From positions 38,092 through 102,091 of the forward strand of contig JXTC01000063.1 in assembly GCA_002914845.1 (NCBI GenBank): DNA of 64,000 bases, given 5' to 3'. Shown here in pieces: positions 22,611-33,735 of this stretch. The DNA is from Trema orientale (taxonomy: Eukaryota; Streptophyta; Magnoliopsida; Rosales; Cannabaceae). The position numbers and the translations under genes are program-made. The notes beneath the pieces were generated by a model. It saw only the letters and a list, made by a program, of their open reading frames with translations, was not told where the DNA came from and did no database searches. Numbering within the stretch: position 1 is the stretch's first letter; each line of letters begins with the position of its first letter.

Positions 22611-23734
22611 TTTTTTTTCCCCTTTTTTCACAATTTTATTATCTCAAACCAATTTGGTTATAAGAAACTAAAAAGAGAAGAAAATAAACAAAAAAAAAAA
22701 ACACTAACAAGAAAATAACAAAAAAAAAATATTTTCTCTTTTTTCAAAGATTGAAGGAAAAAGAAATTAAAAAGAAAAAAGAAAAAAAAAAGAGTGAAAA
22801 GAAGTATGTTTCAACAAATAGCTGGTAAGTCATACTTTCATACACCTAACAGTTAACACCATTGTTAGGAAACTAAAGCTAAATTAGATATCACAACGGA
22901 CAGTACGGAAAAAAAAAAGAAAAGAAAAAAAGGATAGAGGTATAAGTATGTTCAATGAAAAAATAATGAGAAAAAGATGAAGAAAAATTAAAAAGAGAAT
23001 AAAACAAAAAAAAAACATTGAAAGAAAATAACAAAAGAAATGATATTTTTCCTTTTCTTAAAGAGTGAAGAAAAAAGAACTAAAAATGAGAAAGGGAAAA
23101 ACAAAAAGAAAAAAGAGTAGAAAGAAATATGTTTAATGAGGGGAAAAAAAAGAGAAAAAACATGAAAAAAGCATGAAAAAACATTTTAAAAAAAAAGCAG
23201 GAAAAAACATTTAAAAAAATTAGTCAAAAAAAAAGAATGGATAGAGATACAAAATCATTTTATTAGGGATTGAACTCAGGCCACTTATAATTGCATGTGC
23301 CCCAACCACTAAGCTAACAATATTTTTCTCAACCAAAGTTTCTCACTTTTTATAACTTATAGATGTTATTCTAAAAGATTGCAGTATTTACAATTATGCC
23401 ACTGCCTTTTCCTTATCAGTTTTTAGAAAATTACCTCTTTAGATCGTATTAAGTTTTTAGGTCATATTTTTGTCATTTTTTCTTGAAAGGTAGTACTAGA
23501 TGTCATTTTTCCTAAAAAAAATCACAAAAAAAGTCATTTGGGCCCAACTAAGTCCTATCCACGTCCTTTCCTTTGCCAAAATGAGCCCAATAATTTGGAA
23601 TTGGAGCTCAAAAAAGAAGAAAAAGTCCAACTAGGTTCGAGAGTTGCCCAACGATCTTCAACCCAAAAAGAGGACCTTTAGGAAAAAGTTTTTGGACGGT
23701 TTTACATATCGTACCAAAAATAATGATAAAAGTA

Positions 23735-24130
23735 GAGTTTCTATCACTTTTACGTATAAAAAACTAAAAAATTAACAAAAATACGAAACTCAGGCTTTTT
23801 TCAAATTTTTGTACGGTTTTTATTAAAAAATATCACTTTTTAAAAAATATTTAGAAAAATACCATTTTTAAAAATAGTCTGGTTACCAGTTTTTGGAAAC
23901 CTGTTGCTGGATACTAGTTACTAGTTATATACCATTATAAATACCTTTGGTTACTAGTTACCAGTTTCTGGAAACTGGTTAGAAACTGTTTACCAGAAAC
24001 TAGTTACTATTTTAAAAATGGTATTTTTTTAATTAGTTTTTAAAAATAGTATTTATCTAATTAAAACTGTACCGCACCTTAAAAAGAACTTAAACCACCG
24101 TATTTTCAAATTTTTTTCAAAAAATTAAGT
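23735..24130. mobile_element. Mutator-type MITE, family A copy 3
   Basis: It begins GAGTTTCTATCACTTTTACG. The arms AAAAATATTTAGAAAAATACC and core words CAGTTTCTGGAAACTGGTTA match the other two copies. The right end is eroded and no target duplication was seen, so it is probably older than the other copies. Confidence 0.65.
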
Positions 24131-24683
24131 AGAAATTTAAGTGAGAGAATAAAGAGAGAGAAAACATATGAGAAAAGGTAATAAAAAAGAATAAGTTGAG
24201 AGAAATTAATAAGCGAGAATGAGGAGATATAAAGTATAGAATGAATCATAAGAGATGATGGAGAGAGAGAAACTAATAGGAACCATGAAGAGAGAAAAAG
24301 TAACCACGAGTCATGTGGCCAAGCCTTCTCTTAGAGAAGTATAAGGTCTGAGGTTCAGTCTCCAACTTCTGGGGTTCAGTCTCCAACTCTTACTCCTTCC
24401 CTACTAACCACTAATAGACGTATACCTAAAAAAAATAAAGAGAGAAAAAATGATAAAGACGCATAAAGAGAGAAAATAAAGATAGAGAAAAATTTTCTTA
24501 AAAAATGATATAGAAAAAATTATTGCAAACAAAGTAGCAATAAAAATAGAGGAAAGAGAATATGATTAAAGAAATGAAGGGATATAAAGTAGTGAGATGA
24601 AATAAGAAGAGAGATAGTGGTAGGAGAAAATAAAGAAAGATAATTAAAGAGAATGAAGGGATATAAAGTAGTGAGATGAAATA

Positions 24684-24730
<47 letters not shown>

Positions 24731-24800
24731 GAGAAAATAAAGAGAAAGAATGAAGAGAGAGAATATGAGAAAAGAGAATGTTATGAGAGATATATTGGAC
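24131..24800 (+). repeat. Purine-rich GA field
   Basis: Nearly all A and G on the plus strand for about 650 bp, with recurring GATATAAAGTAGTGAGATGAAATAAG words (two close copies near 24590 and 24660). It includes a pure (GA)n tract at 24685-24727. Long purine tracts can form triplex DNA; no gene is present. Confidence 0.7.
24300..24440 (+). repeat. tRNA-like SINE remnant
   Basis: GTCATGTGGCCAAGCC (box A-like) is followed by GAGGTTCAGTCTCC (box B-like), and the sequence ends in an A-rich tail. The box B segment is doubled (GGTTCAGTCTCCAACT twice, 22 bp apart). Confidence 0.45.
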
Positions 24801-24840
24801 ATAGTGAAAGTCATTTTTGAAAAAAAAAAAAAAGATTGCA

Positions 24841-25848
24841 CTAAAATACCTAGATTGCTTTTAGCCCTTAAAAACGATTGAGAAAATATAGATTAAGAGG
24901 TATTTGGTAAATTCTTTTGTAGCCAACATATTTTAGAATCCATTATATAATCGCTATTTTGAAAAGCATGATAAGGAATAAGGATTGCTTTTGCAAACTT
25001 GATTATGTCATCGTACAAATTTTCTGTTAATATTGATTCACAACATACATAGTTTATAGTTTACATTGAATGCTCTTTTAAACAATATAATTATTTTGTA
25101 AATTTGATCTTTTATTGTCACAGCTGTTTATAATCGCAATATAGTTACAACACAACATAACAATAACTAACTAGCTCAAAAAGCTTATAGTGAAATATGA
25201 GACAAATTATCACTCATTTGTAAAAATAGACTTTTTTTAATAGGAAAATTGGATATCCCAAATTATCTTCCCCCCTTCCCCCAACTATCTAGTATATATT
25301 TGACCATGGTCGAAAAATTAGATCTGAGTACAGATTTGATGACAACAACTCAACTCTTTTGACTTTTTGTAAAAAAAAAAAAAAAAAAAAAAGGAAAAAA
25401 AATATATATAAAAGTCTAAATTTTATGGAAGAGATTAGTAAGAAGCTTGAAGCAATCATGATTTAGAGAAAATAAGATCAGGATATTTTAATTAGGGTAT
25501 TACGGTAAATTTAGATAAGTGATACGCTTGAGGGTTTAGTTATGATAAAATTTATGAATGAGACATTCTTATCACCATGAGCCATTAATAGACCCCTCAA
25601 TGTAAAAACTCTAAAATAATAAATACCCTTAGTTATGAAATTTATATAGAACTTTTGTAATTAGGTCTCTTGGCAATATATATATATATATATATATTTT
25701 AAAAAAAAGATGAGCACTTCATAAATTATTTGTAAATAGGTTTGTCTACAAATTTGTTAGTACATTTAATAGTCCTAAGGATTCTACTTCCGTTTGGATT
25801 ATTTTTATTAAAATGATCATTTGAATTACTGTCTCGTCATAATATCCT
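24841..25848. other. AT-rich intergenic DNA
   Basis: No gene recognised. A poly(A) run at 25371-25392 and a TATATA tract at 25677-25697 are the only notable features. Confidence 0.45.
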
Positions 25849-26211
25849 CTATTTTCGGAAAAGCAAGGTTTTACTTAGCAATATATAAAAATGCAAGAAA
25901 TTTTTATAATAACACCTAATAATTAATTTTAATTTTGTTCTCATTATGCCCAATGAGATAAGAAGTGATTCTGTGAAAATCGAATCAATTATTGAAAGGA
26001 GAGTGCTAGCCTCAAACACTCCTAATGCATCTTCATCCTCTCTATGGTTAGTTTCACGAAGGCTGTATGGCACATATACACTATTAAAGCTTTTAATTAA
26101 TTGTTGACACATAAAAATGGTCAATAACGAGATCAAAGATCCCAAGATGAAATTTGTGATTAAGGTTAAAGTGAGAACGAACAAACGCACAAAATTCAAG
26201 TGATTCAGCAT
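25849..26211 (-). CDS. Hypothetical 120-residue membrane-anchored protein
   Basis: Not recognised. The minus-strand frame starts at ATG 26211 (MLNHLNFVRLFVL) and ends in TAG. It has one long hydrophobic N-terminal stretch, residues about 8-35 (FVLTLTLITNFILGSLISLL), a polar middle with an acidic patch (HREDEDALG) and a basic, hydrophobic tail. A good TATA box (TTTATAAATAG, plus-strand 26295-26308) lies about 90 bp upstream on the same strand, which would place transcription start near 26270 and give a 60-base leader. That spacing is the main argument for a real gene. Against it: no family recognised, and single-exon AT-rich frames of this size arise by chance. Confidence 0.3.
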   Translation of the reverse strand: MLNHLNFVRLFVLTLTLITNFILGSLISLLTIFMCQQLIKSFNSVYVPYSLRETNHREDEDALGVFEASTLLSIIDSIFTESLLISLGIMRTKLKLIIRCYYKNFLHFYILLSKTLLFRK

Positions 26212-26292
26212 AATGGGTTGGTCTACGTCCACTTTGTCTCTTGTATTGATATGAGAAATGTGACAGAAAATTGTGTATCATGAGGGTGAGAC

Positions 26293-26310
26293 TCCCTATT
26301 TATAAATAAT
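26293..26310 (-). promoter_or_regulatory. TATA box for the hypothetical minus-strand gene
   Basis: On the minus strand the sequence reads TTATTTATAAATAGGGAG, a strong plant TATA box, about 90 bp upstream of the ATG at 26211. Confidence 0.4.
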
Positions 26311-26329
26311 GGGAGTAAGGATTTTCTAA

Positions 26330-27200
26330 TGGAAATGTGAGAGTAATTTTCTCGATTAAGATATTGTTATAATGTATTTGAAAAATGATGCAAAGATGAA
26401 TTAAGTGGCTAAATTTAAAAAAGAAATGCCTTATTTAGGAAAATGCTATCACGTTATTTATTCTAGAAGTATTTCTTAAAATGGCATATACAATTGTACT
26501 GGAGCCTAATTATTTCTGAGGGCCGTACTTTTATGAGGAAATTAGACATTATACAGAACTTTCTATTTCTAAATATTTTTTTCAATTTGATTTTATTTTT
26601 TTATATTCATAAATGTTTTTTCCCACTAAATACTATTTTTAGAAAATATTTGCCAAATAATTTTTGACAAACAAATTATGTCCAGAGTCTTAATTTGAGT
26701 TTCTATGACATTTTGTTTTAGCTTTGATTGATCATAATTTCTATGAATGATGAGAGATTGAAGGAAATATGAGAAGAGAGGAGGCATAGAGGAGAGGAGG
26801 AAGAGAAAGAGAAAGGGAGAAGAAAGAAAAGTTAAGATCTACGAGGCATAAATTTCAGAAGAAATAACATTTTAGGGCTACTTAAGTTTTTTTGGGGTGG
26901 ACATATGCATATATGTGGCAATATTTATTGAGTGGATAAATAAGCGTAATTAGAGCGTGATGGGCACTATTTTCTTCTTCTTTTTTTTTTTTTTTTAAGT
27001 GACACCTGCTTCCCTTTTATTTAGAAAAGAAAAAAAGGATTGTAATTGGGTATATTATCGTGCATATTTAAATAAATTTCTCTTTTTTTTTTTCCTAGCA
27101 TAGTTATAAAAAAAGGTCAATTTTCTAGTGGATGAGTGAGTCACATGACTTAAATTTAAGCTTTTGCATATTACTAACAGAAGACGGTGTGCTACTCCTA
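26330..27200. other. Intergenic, upstream of the KH gene
   Basis: AT-rich with a GA-rich patch at 26755-26835. No coding sequence recognised. It probably holds the distal promoter of the PEPPER-type gene. Confidence 0.4.
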
Positions 27201-27204
27201 ACTA

Positions 27205-27305
27205 ATAACCCTAACACATCTGTAAATTGATTGACCCGCTTCTCTCTCTCTCTCTCTCTCTAAAACCTTCACTTAGCCCTAACCCCTTTCTCTCTCTGCT
27301 CTCCC
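27205..27305 (+). promoter_or_regulatory. Leader region of the KH gene: AACCCTAAC boxes and (CT)n
   Basis: Contains TAACCCTAAC near 27208, a (CT)n tract at 27241-27261 and TAGCCCTAACCCC near 27275, just before ATG 27306. CT tracts and telo-box-like words are common in plant 5' UTRs. A comparable telo-box precedes the CIA2-like gene. Confidence 0.4.
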
Positions 27306-30300
27306 ATGGCGACTCGCGACCCCGCCGAGAACGGCATCACGAAGGCTCCGGAATCCGACTCGCAATCTCTCGTCCCCAGTGCCACCGTCGCCACCACCGA
27401 AACAGCGGCGCCCACAATCGGGTCCGATGTGATTGGTGAGAATCCAAACTCCGAGCCCGACTCGGCTCCGCCATCAGAACCTGCCGCTCCGGCAGCTACG
27501 ACCGCGGCCACCACCACAGCCGCCGACAAGAGGTGGCCCGGGTGGCCCGGAGACTGCGTGTTCAGGCTCATTGTTCCGGTGCTCAAGGTCGGTAGCATCA
27601 TTGGCCGGAAGGGGGAGCTCATCAAGAAGATGTGCGAGGAGACGCGTGCTCGAATTCGGGTCCTCGATGGCGCCGTGGGCACTCCCGATCGCATCGTGAG
27701 TGTCTTCTTTCCCCTTTCTATCTTTAATTCGAATCTGATTCTTGTTTCTTTCTTGTGGCAAGCGCTGTAATTTTGATGCTTGGTTGCTGAGAAAACAATG
27801 TAGGGCGAAGGAAAGTGAAAGTAATTTTAATGCAATTGTGGTATGATAAACTAGAATTTGTAGTTTTCAGTTTCCCCTTTAACAAGAAGAGGATTCGACC
27901 CAGTAGGTTAATTGCACTTTCCAATTAAAGTAGTTCTTGTATTGTTTTCTTTTCATTGCTTCTAATATATGACTATGTTAACCCTTTGAATTGACTAGTT
28001 GATAATCACAAACACATGGGAGAGAAATCCCTGATTCCTCTTCATTATATTCTTTAATCCATAAGGAGAAGAATCATCCCTCCCAATTAACTAATCATGT
28101 GGAGGATTCCCCACAATTTCTGCCCCAAATGGGTAACTAAACACTTGAACGAATGGGAAAGGGAAAAAATTCCCTGATTTTCATTCCCTCTACGGTCCAT
28201 TATGGATTGGATTAGTAAACATGGCTTAAGGTTTTCAATTTTACCTTATTTGGGTCGATTGTTTTTAATTTGCACTTCTTTTAGGTGTTGATCTCGGGGA
28301 AGGAAGAGCCAGAGGCTCCTCTTTCGCCAGCAATGGATGCTGTTATAAGGGTGTTTAGACGTGTCTCTGGATTACCCGAGGGGGAGGGTGATGGTAAGGT
28401 GTCTGGAGCTGCTGGAGTTGTGTTCTGTTCAATTCGTTTGTTGGTTGCATCGACACAAGCTATAAATTTAATTGGAAAGCAAGGCTCATTGATCAAATCC
28501 ATACAGGAGAGCACCGGGGCATCTGTCCGAGTATTGTCAGGGGGTATGCATTCAATATTCTGAATCATGATATCTATTCTCGTTTTAATAAGATATGTAT
28601 GATGACTGCCAACTACTTATAATTCATATCTTGAATTCATCATGTCTTTTTGTACTATCTTGAGACGGTGTCATAAGTTCCAAGCAAAAAGAAACAATAT
28701 CTTTAATTTGTCATCTAGTGAAGACAGATTATTTAGAGCAAAAAGTTCTTAAGCTTGGATAGTTGCTTGAGTAGCCTTTGATATGTATCATGAATTAAGC
28801 TTGAGTTGCTGCTGTGTGGTGCTCTTTTTGCTTACATACCCACATGACTCTTTAGGGTTAGGCACTAGAATTCATCATCATTTTTGAAGTGTTCCATAAA
28901 TTACGATTTCTAAAATAAATAGATTGAGCCCATGAAAGTTTTTGGTTTTATACCCAAAATAATCAGACCAATGTTTTAGCCAATTGATTTTGGACTGGTG
29001 AACTTTTTATGCAAAAATAGCTGCGGTATAGTTTGGTGTCTATTGCTCGTATGTTATCTGTTAATCCATTGGAAAATTCTGGACTGGATTTGCAAATGAG
29101 GTGAACTTTGAGTGGGTATTGGTTCACATTGCGTATCTGTGTTCCTTGAGAAGCTAATGGACTTTCAGATCAAGTTTAAGTGCCATGATGTTGTGGAGAT
29201 GGTCCTTTGTTTTCTTTTGCAATTTCTGGTGATATGGTTCAAGAGGAAGTAGTTGTGCTTGAAGACATAGACCAACTTGTTGTTTAGGAGAGTCTGTCTT
29301 TATTTATTTTTTGAGTTGGAAGGGTGTCTTTATTTAAGTTCATCGATATGATATGTGTTTCTTGTGCCAAGATATTATGTTTTTCATTCTCGAACATAAT
29401 GTATCACACATTGTAGACAGTCCTCTGAGCTGTGTCACTGTATTTCAGTAATCTGTGGTTTAGAGTATCTCTTGACACTTTGGTATACCTTTAGGTAGAA
29501 CCACGAGCTTTTGTCATGTATGTTATCCCATAATATATTCATGGGTTTTACCATCTTTTTGGCCTCTTTGATTTCTTTGCTTGATGCAATTGATGTCTAT
29601 AAACAATAAATTCTTTTATTTTGTGATGTCTAATTAACTGTGGGGCTGGCTCTTCCTGCTATGCTAATGACTATTTTTTTAAAACAATTTAAATGATGCT
29701 AAATATTGTGCTAGCAGATGAGGTGCCATTCTATGCTGCTGCAGATGAGAGAATTGTTGAGTTGCAAGGAGAAGGATTAAAGGTTCTCAAAGCTCTGGAA
29801 GCAGTAATTGGTCATCTGAGGAAATTTTTGGTTGATCATAGTGTTCTTCCACTTTTTGAGAAGAAGACTGTAAGCTTAATTTCCATTCATATCTATAGCC
29901 TTACACTTTTTTTGATATGTCACGTGTTGATAATTGGAATATCACTTTCTAGTACAATGCACCAACCTCACAAGAACGCCAAGTAGAAACCTGGGTAGAC
30001 AAGTCATCGCTTCATGGTGCTTCTCAAACTGGACTTGCAACTAACTATCCACTCCCAGCAAAGAGGGATTCTCTGTTTCTTGAGCGTGAAAGTCAACTGG
30101 AATCACAGCTTCCGTCATCTCGAATTTCTCTATATGGACAAGATCAATCACTTCCTGGGGTTCGTTCCACAGGACTTGGTCGTACTGTTGCTCCCATTGT
30201 TACTCAGGTTGGTGTTGTAACAGGCCATTTGTTTTACTCAATGTGACCTTTTGTTTCCTGTGAATTGTTTCCTTGGAAACAGCTGGGCTGTTAATTGGTA

Positions 30301-31570
30301 TATCCTACTGTAAGCTATAAAACTTATCAAGGAATTAAAAATAAAACAAAAGAGAAAAGAAAGAAAGGAAAAGAAGAAATAGAAAAAAGCAGGGTCTCAA
30401 ATTTAGAGAATGCAAGATAAATATGTGAAAGTAGTGACATGGGTGGAATTAGATTTAAGTATCAAGTGGATAAAGAAAAATAGAAATGCTTTCAAAATGC
30501 ACAAGGCCCTGAGTTCATTTCTCATCTTCTAAGAGTATCTTCACAGGAGCCAATTGCACCCGCACCCTCATTTCAAGTGCATATACTGAATTTAATAACA
30601 ATATTAATAAGTTTGATTAAGGCTATGATTATGAGAGCAGCTTTAGTATTTTAGATTTGGTTTTTCTGTTTTATGTGCTATACCTTTTTTGGTTTGAATT
30701 CATGGGTAACATCACTTCTTTTCTGCCATCAGATTGCACAAACAATGCAAATTCCATTATCGTATGCTGAAGACATTATTGGGATTGAAGGATCTAATAT
30801 TGACTACATTCGTCGCACCAGTGGAGCCATCTTAAGTGTGCAAGAGAGTATGGGACATATTGACGAAATCACTGTGGAAATTAAAGGAACCTCAACACAG
30901 GTTCAACTGGCGCAACAACTAATTCAGGTACTTATCAAAACCTCTAGTCCGGTAGTTTCATTATCTGTGTGATGAATAGGATATTAGATTTGCTGTATTA
31001 AGATTATGTAAACATAAATATGGAGTATAGACTTGATCAGTTTATAAGACTAGGGACTTGGGAAAGTATGAATTGACAAATTGGTTTAAAAACTAATTTT
31101 TCCTGACATCAATTTATTAGATCACTCATTTATGTTCAGATTCTAAGACAATAGTTATACCCGCAATTATCCTTGGAGAGATAGAAACCTCGATAACCAT
31201 GTTTGCCCTTCCCTTTCTCCAGTTCTGTCTAATGGATTTTTCCATCTCTACTGTATTGATATTACCTTGTGTTCCCAAAAATTTTCTTCATTATCTGCAG
31301 TCTTCAAGTTAGGAGAACAAAAGCTGACATGTCCTGATGTGCTTCCATCTGTATTTGCAGGAAGTTATGAACAATCACAAAGAATCACTTTCGAGCAGCT
31401 ATGGCAGGATAGATACTGGATTGAGATCTTCATACTCTCAACTGAACAATTCTTCTTACCCTTCGAATCAGTTGAGCAGTTCTTACCCTTCGACTTCATT
31501 ACCCTCGCAACCCTATGGCAGTGGGTATGGATCTTCCAATCTCGGAGGCTACAGTACTTTCAGGCTTTGA
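27306..31570 (+). CDS. PEP: Triple-KH RNA-binding protein, PEPPER-like
   Basis: Poly(C)-binding-type nuclear RNA-binding protein. In Arabidopsis PEPPER affects pistil development and regulates the FLC and AGAMOUS-pathway RNAs. Six exons were fitted by GT..AG borders and frame: 27306-27695, 28285-28543, 29718-29869, 29953-30207, 30733-30927, 31361-31570, giving 486 residues (Arabidopsis 495). After an Ala/Thr/Pro-rich, disordered N-terminus comes [15 protein letters not shown]1 has the loop GRKG at 100-103, KH2 has GKQG at 194-197, and a KH3 region near 353-417 has GIEG at 369-372. The middle ([10 protein letters not shown]..) and the Tyr/Ser/Gly-rich tail ending GGYSTFRL follow the family. 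The third loop, GIEG, lacks the usual basic residue, so KH3 may bind RNA weakly; PEPPER has GVEG there. No defect was seen in the exons. Confidence 0.95.
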
Positions 31571-32408
31571 CTTGGGAGAACCCCACGCTAATGCCAGTTT
31601 TTCAGCTTGAACGATTTGTTCCCACCAATTAACTCTGATTAGAAAAAGAAAATTTGCTGTTCGAATTCAAATCTAAGCATCTGTAAAGATTCCCCAGGGT
31701 GGGTCCCGCTTTGTTTTAACACTGGTATAATCGGATGATTTCTATCTTCTGGTGCTTGTACCCTGTAAGGATGGATAAAGCTTGGAAAGAAATACAGAAG
31801 AATGTAATGTTTGTAGGTTAGCTAGTTTATGATGCTTCATGATTTTGTGCAGTAATCTTACTAGTTTCATGGCAGGATACGAGTTTTGTTGACCAGAACT
31901 TGTTTTTATCCTGTCACAGATTTTTTTTTCTCAGATTTATTTAATTAGTTGTATGATTATTTATTTTGATTACGGGTTGATATTCAGGTAGACAGAACAT
32001 TATGTTTTGCCTCCTGACACTAGTGGAAGTCTTGTATGCATTTAGCATCTGGTTGGATTGGCTTGTTTCGGATATTACGTACATTGCACCATATTTGATG
32101 CAAGATTAGAATAAAGCCATTAACTCATTACTGAGCCATTAGTAAATTTGATAAGTCTGAAGTGGCTTCATGTGGTGAAGTTGAAAAAGTGGGTCCATGT
32201 GGTGAAGGGGCATACGTCTAGATTTAATCAATGTTATAGACTAGGATTAAGATAAAATGTCCCATTAATGATCCGGACTCCAGAGACTGCGACCAACGAA
32301 GGACAAGTTCAGTGTGACAAACCTGATTAAATCAAAATTATGGCGTAAACACTCCATTTTCATTTTTATCGTTGTAAAGTCCATTTGCGTTTTTATAATT
32401 GTATTTTT
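31571..32408 (+). other. 3' UTR and downstream flank of the KH gene
   Basis: No gene recognised. The first 300 bp or so are likely 3' UTR (AATACAGAAGAATGTAATG near 31790 could be a poly(A) region). The rest is AT-rich spacer. Confidence 0.45.
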
Positions 32409-32930
32409 GGGGGTTAATGGCACAATGGTCCCCCAAGTATCCGATATGTTGCAGTTTAGTCATCAAGTTTCAATTGTAGCAATTGAACCCTTGAATTTTC
32501 TCATTTGTAGCAATTTAGTCTCTAGACTGTCTAAATTTTATTAAATTTTTGACAACGCGTCGAGAAGCATGTGTTGGCATCTGAGAGTGTATTTGAAAGG
32601 TAATTTGAGAATTTCAAGCATAAAAATGCACAATCATAGAAAAATTTTCTATAAATTTGCTACTACAAGAATCCTAAAAGATAGAGTACATATTTTTCTT
32701 CTCTTCAAATATTTTTGTTCAATTTATTTTTCTTTAAATACACTTTTAGATACTACAATATTGCTCAGCTATAATTTTGGTCAGAAATTTAACAACAAAT
32801 TGCAATATAGATAATTTAGGGACCAAATTGATACAAATCAAAAACTTCAGACTTAATTGCCATAATTAAAACTTTAAGGACCAAATTGCCATAAGTGTGA
32901 TAGTTCAGAGACTATTTATGCCATATTCAT
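32409..32930. mobile_element. MITE-like element with GGTCCC ends
   Basis: The left end GGGGTTAATGGCACAATGGTCCC and right end GGACCAAATTGCCATAAGTGTG..TTTATGCCAT are imperfect inverted copies. Inside are repeated TAGTCTCTAGACT / GGGACCAAATTGATAC words. Elements with GGTTAAT..TGGTCCC ends are widespread in plants. About 520 bp, no coding capacity, and old by its divergence. Confidence 0.5.
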
Positions 32931-33735
32931 ACACTCCAAATAATGCTCGAATGAATGAGAAATTGATCTCTAAAATACTTTTATTGAATTGTAAATTGAA
33001 GAGGAAATTAGGTGTAGTACGACATTTTGGCGAAAAATTGTATTTATACGATGTCCGGAGTTTAAATGAAATCTATACGTCCTTTAAACTTTTCTTTTTA
33101 AATTTTACGGCCCTTGACGTCAGTTGTCAGGGCTGATATTTTTTTATGGTGTGTGCGCGTATCAGACGCATTGATGCTCTACAGTATTTTTTTAGTCTTT
33201 TTATTCATTTTTTTATTGTCTTTTTTCTTTAACTCTTTTGGATAGATTTTTATTTTTTTAATGATAGATTTAGTTTTTCTTTTATTTTTTTTTGATATTA
33301 TGTTTAAGTTTTTGAACTGTGTGTTTTAACTATTTTTAGGACAGAAGTACAACATTCTAAACTATAATTATTTTTTGAATTCAAAAAAAGAATTAACTTT
33401 TCAGGATAAATTTTTATTTCTCTTTGACTATTTCTATATAGTTAGTATTAATTAACCTTTTAAATCTTCTTTTAAAAAAAAAGACGTTTTCTCTTTTATT
33501 TTTTATTTTGAATTCACTTTGTTTAGGATAGAATAATTTTTTTCGAACAGAATAAAGAATTACATTTTTTAAGGATAAAGTTATTTAGTCTTTTACTTAT
33601 TTTTATATAGTTTAAGTATTTATATGATATTCTTTGAAAAAAAAAAATCTATGTATCAGATACTAAGCTATCACATGGTTATGTGTTATTTGGGAGAATT
33701 TGAAATGATCTTTAGCGTTTCTTATTATCACAAAT
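32931..33735. other. T-rich intergenic DNA
   Basis: Long T-runs and nothing recognisable as a gene. Words such as AATTCACTTTGTTTAGGATAGAA recur loosely. Confidence 0.4.

Larger units (their letters stand above)
20095..23322. repeat. 3.2-kb fold-back structure with tRNA-like, T-rich arms
   Basis: The left edge has a tRNA-promoter-like pair on the plus strand (GGTCAGTGGCTAGCTACC, then GGATTCAAATCCCATC), followed by about 330 bp of T-rich sequence. The right edge shows the mirror image: about 600 bp of A-rich sequence, then on the minus strand TTAGCTTAGTGGTTGGGGCAC and GAGTTCAATCCC. Between the arms lies a 74-bp minisatellite interrupted by a lone LTR. The arms are inverted and similar in design, though not clean copies. 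It may be one composite element or two SINE-like insertions in opposite orientation. Confidence 0.45.

Noticed and set aside
27269-27761. Several frames on both strands over the first KH exon
   Set aside because: Shadows of the Ala/Thr/Pro-rich first exon of the PEPPER-type gene.
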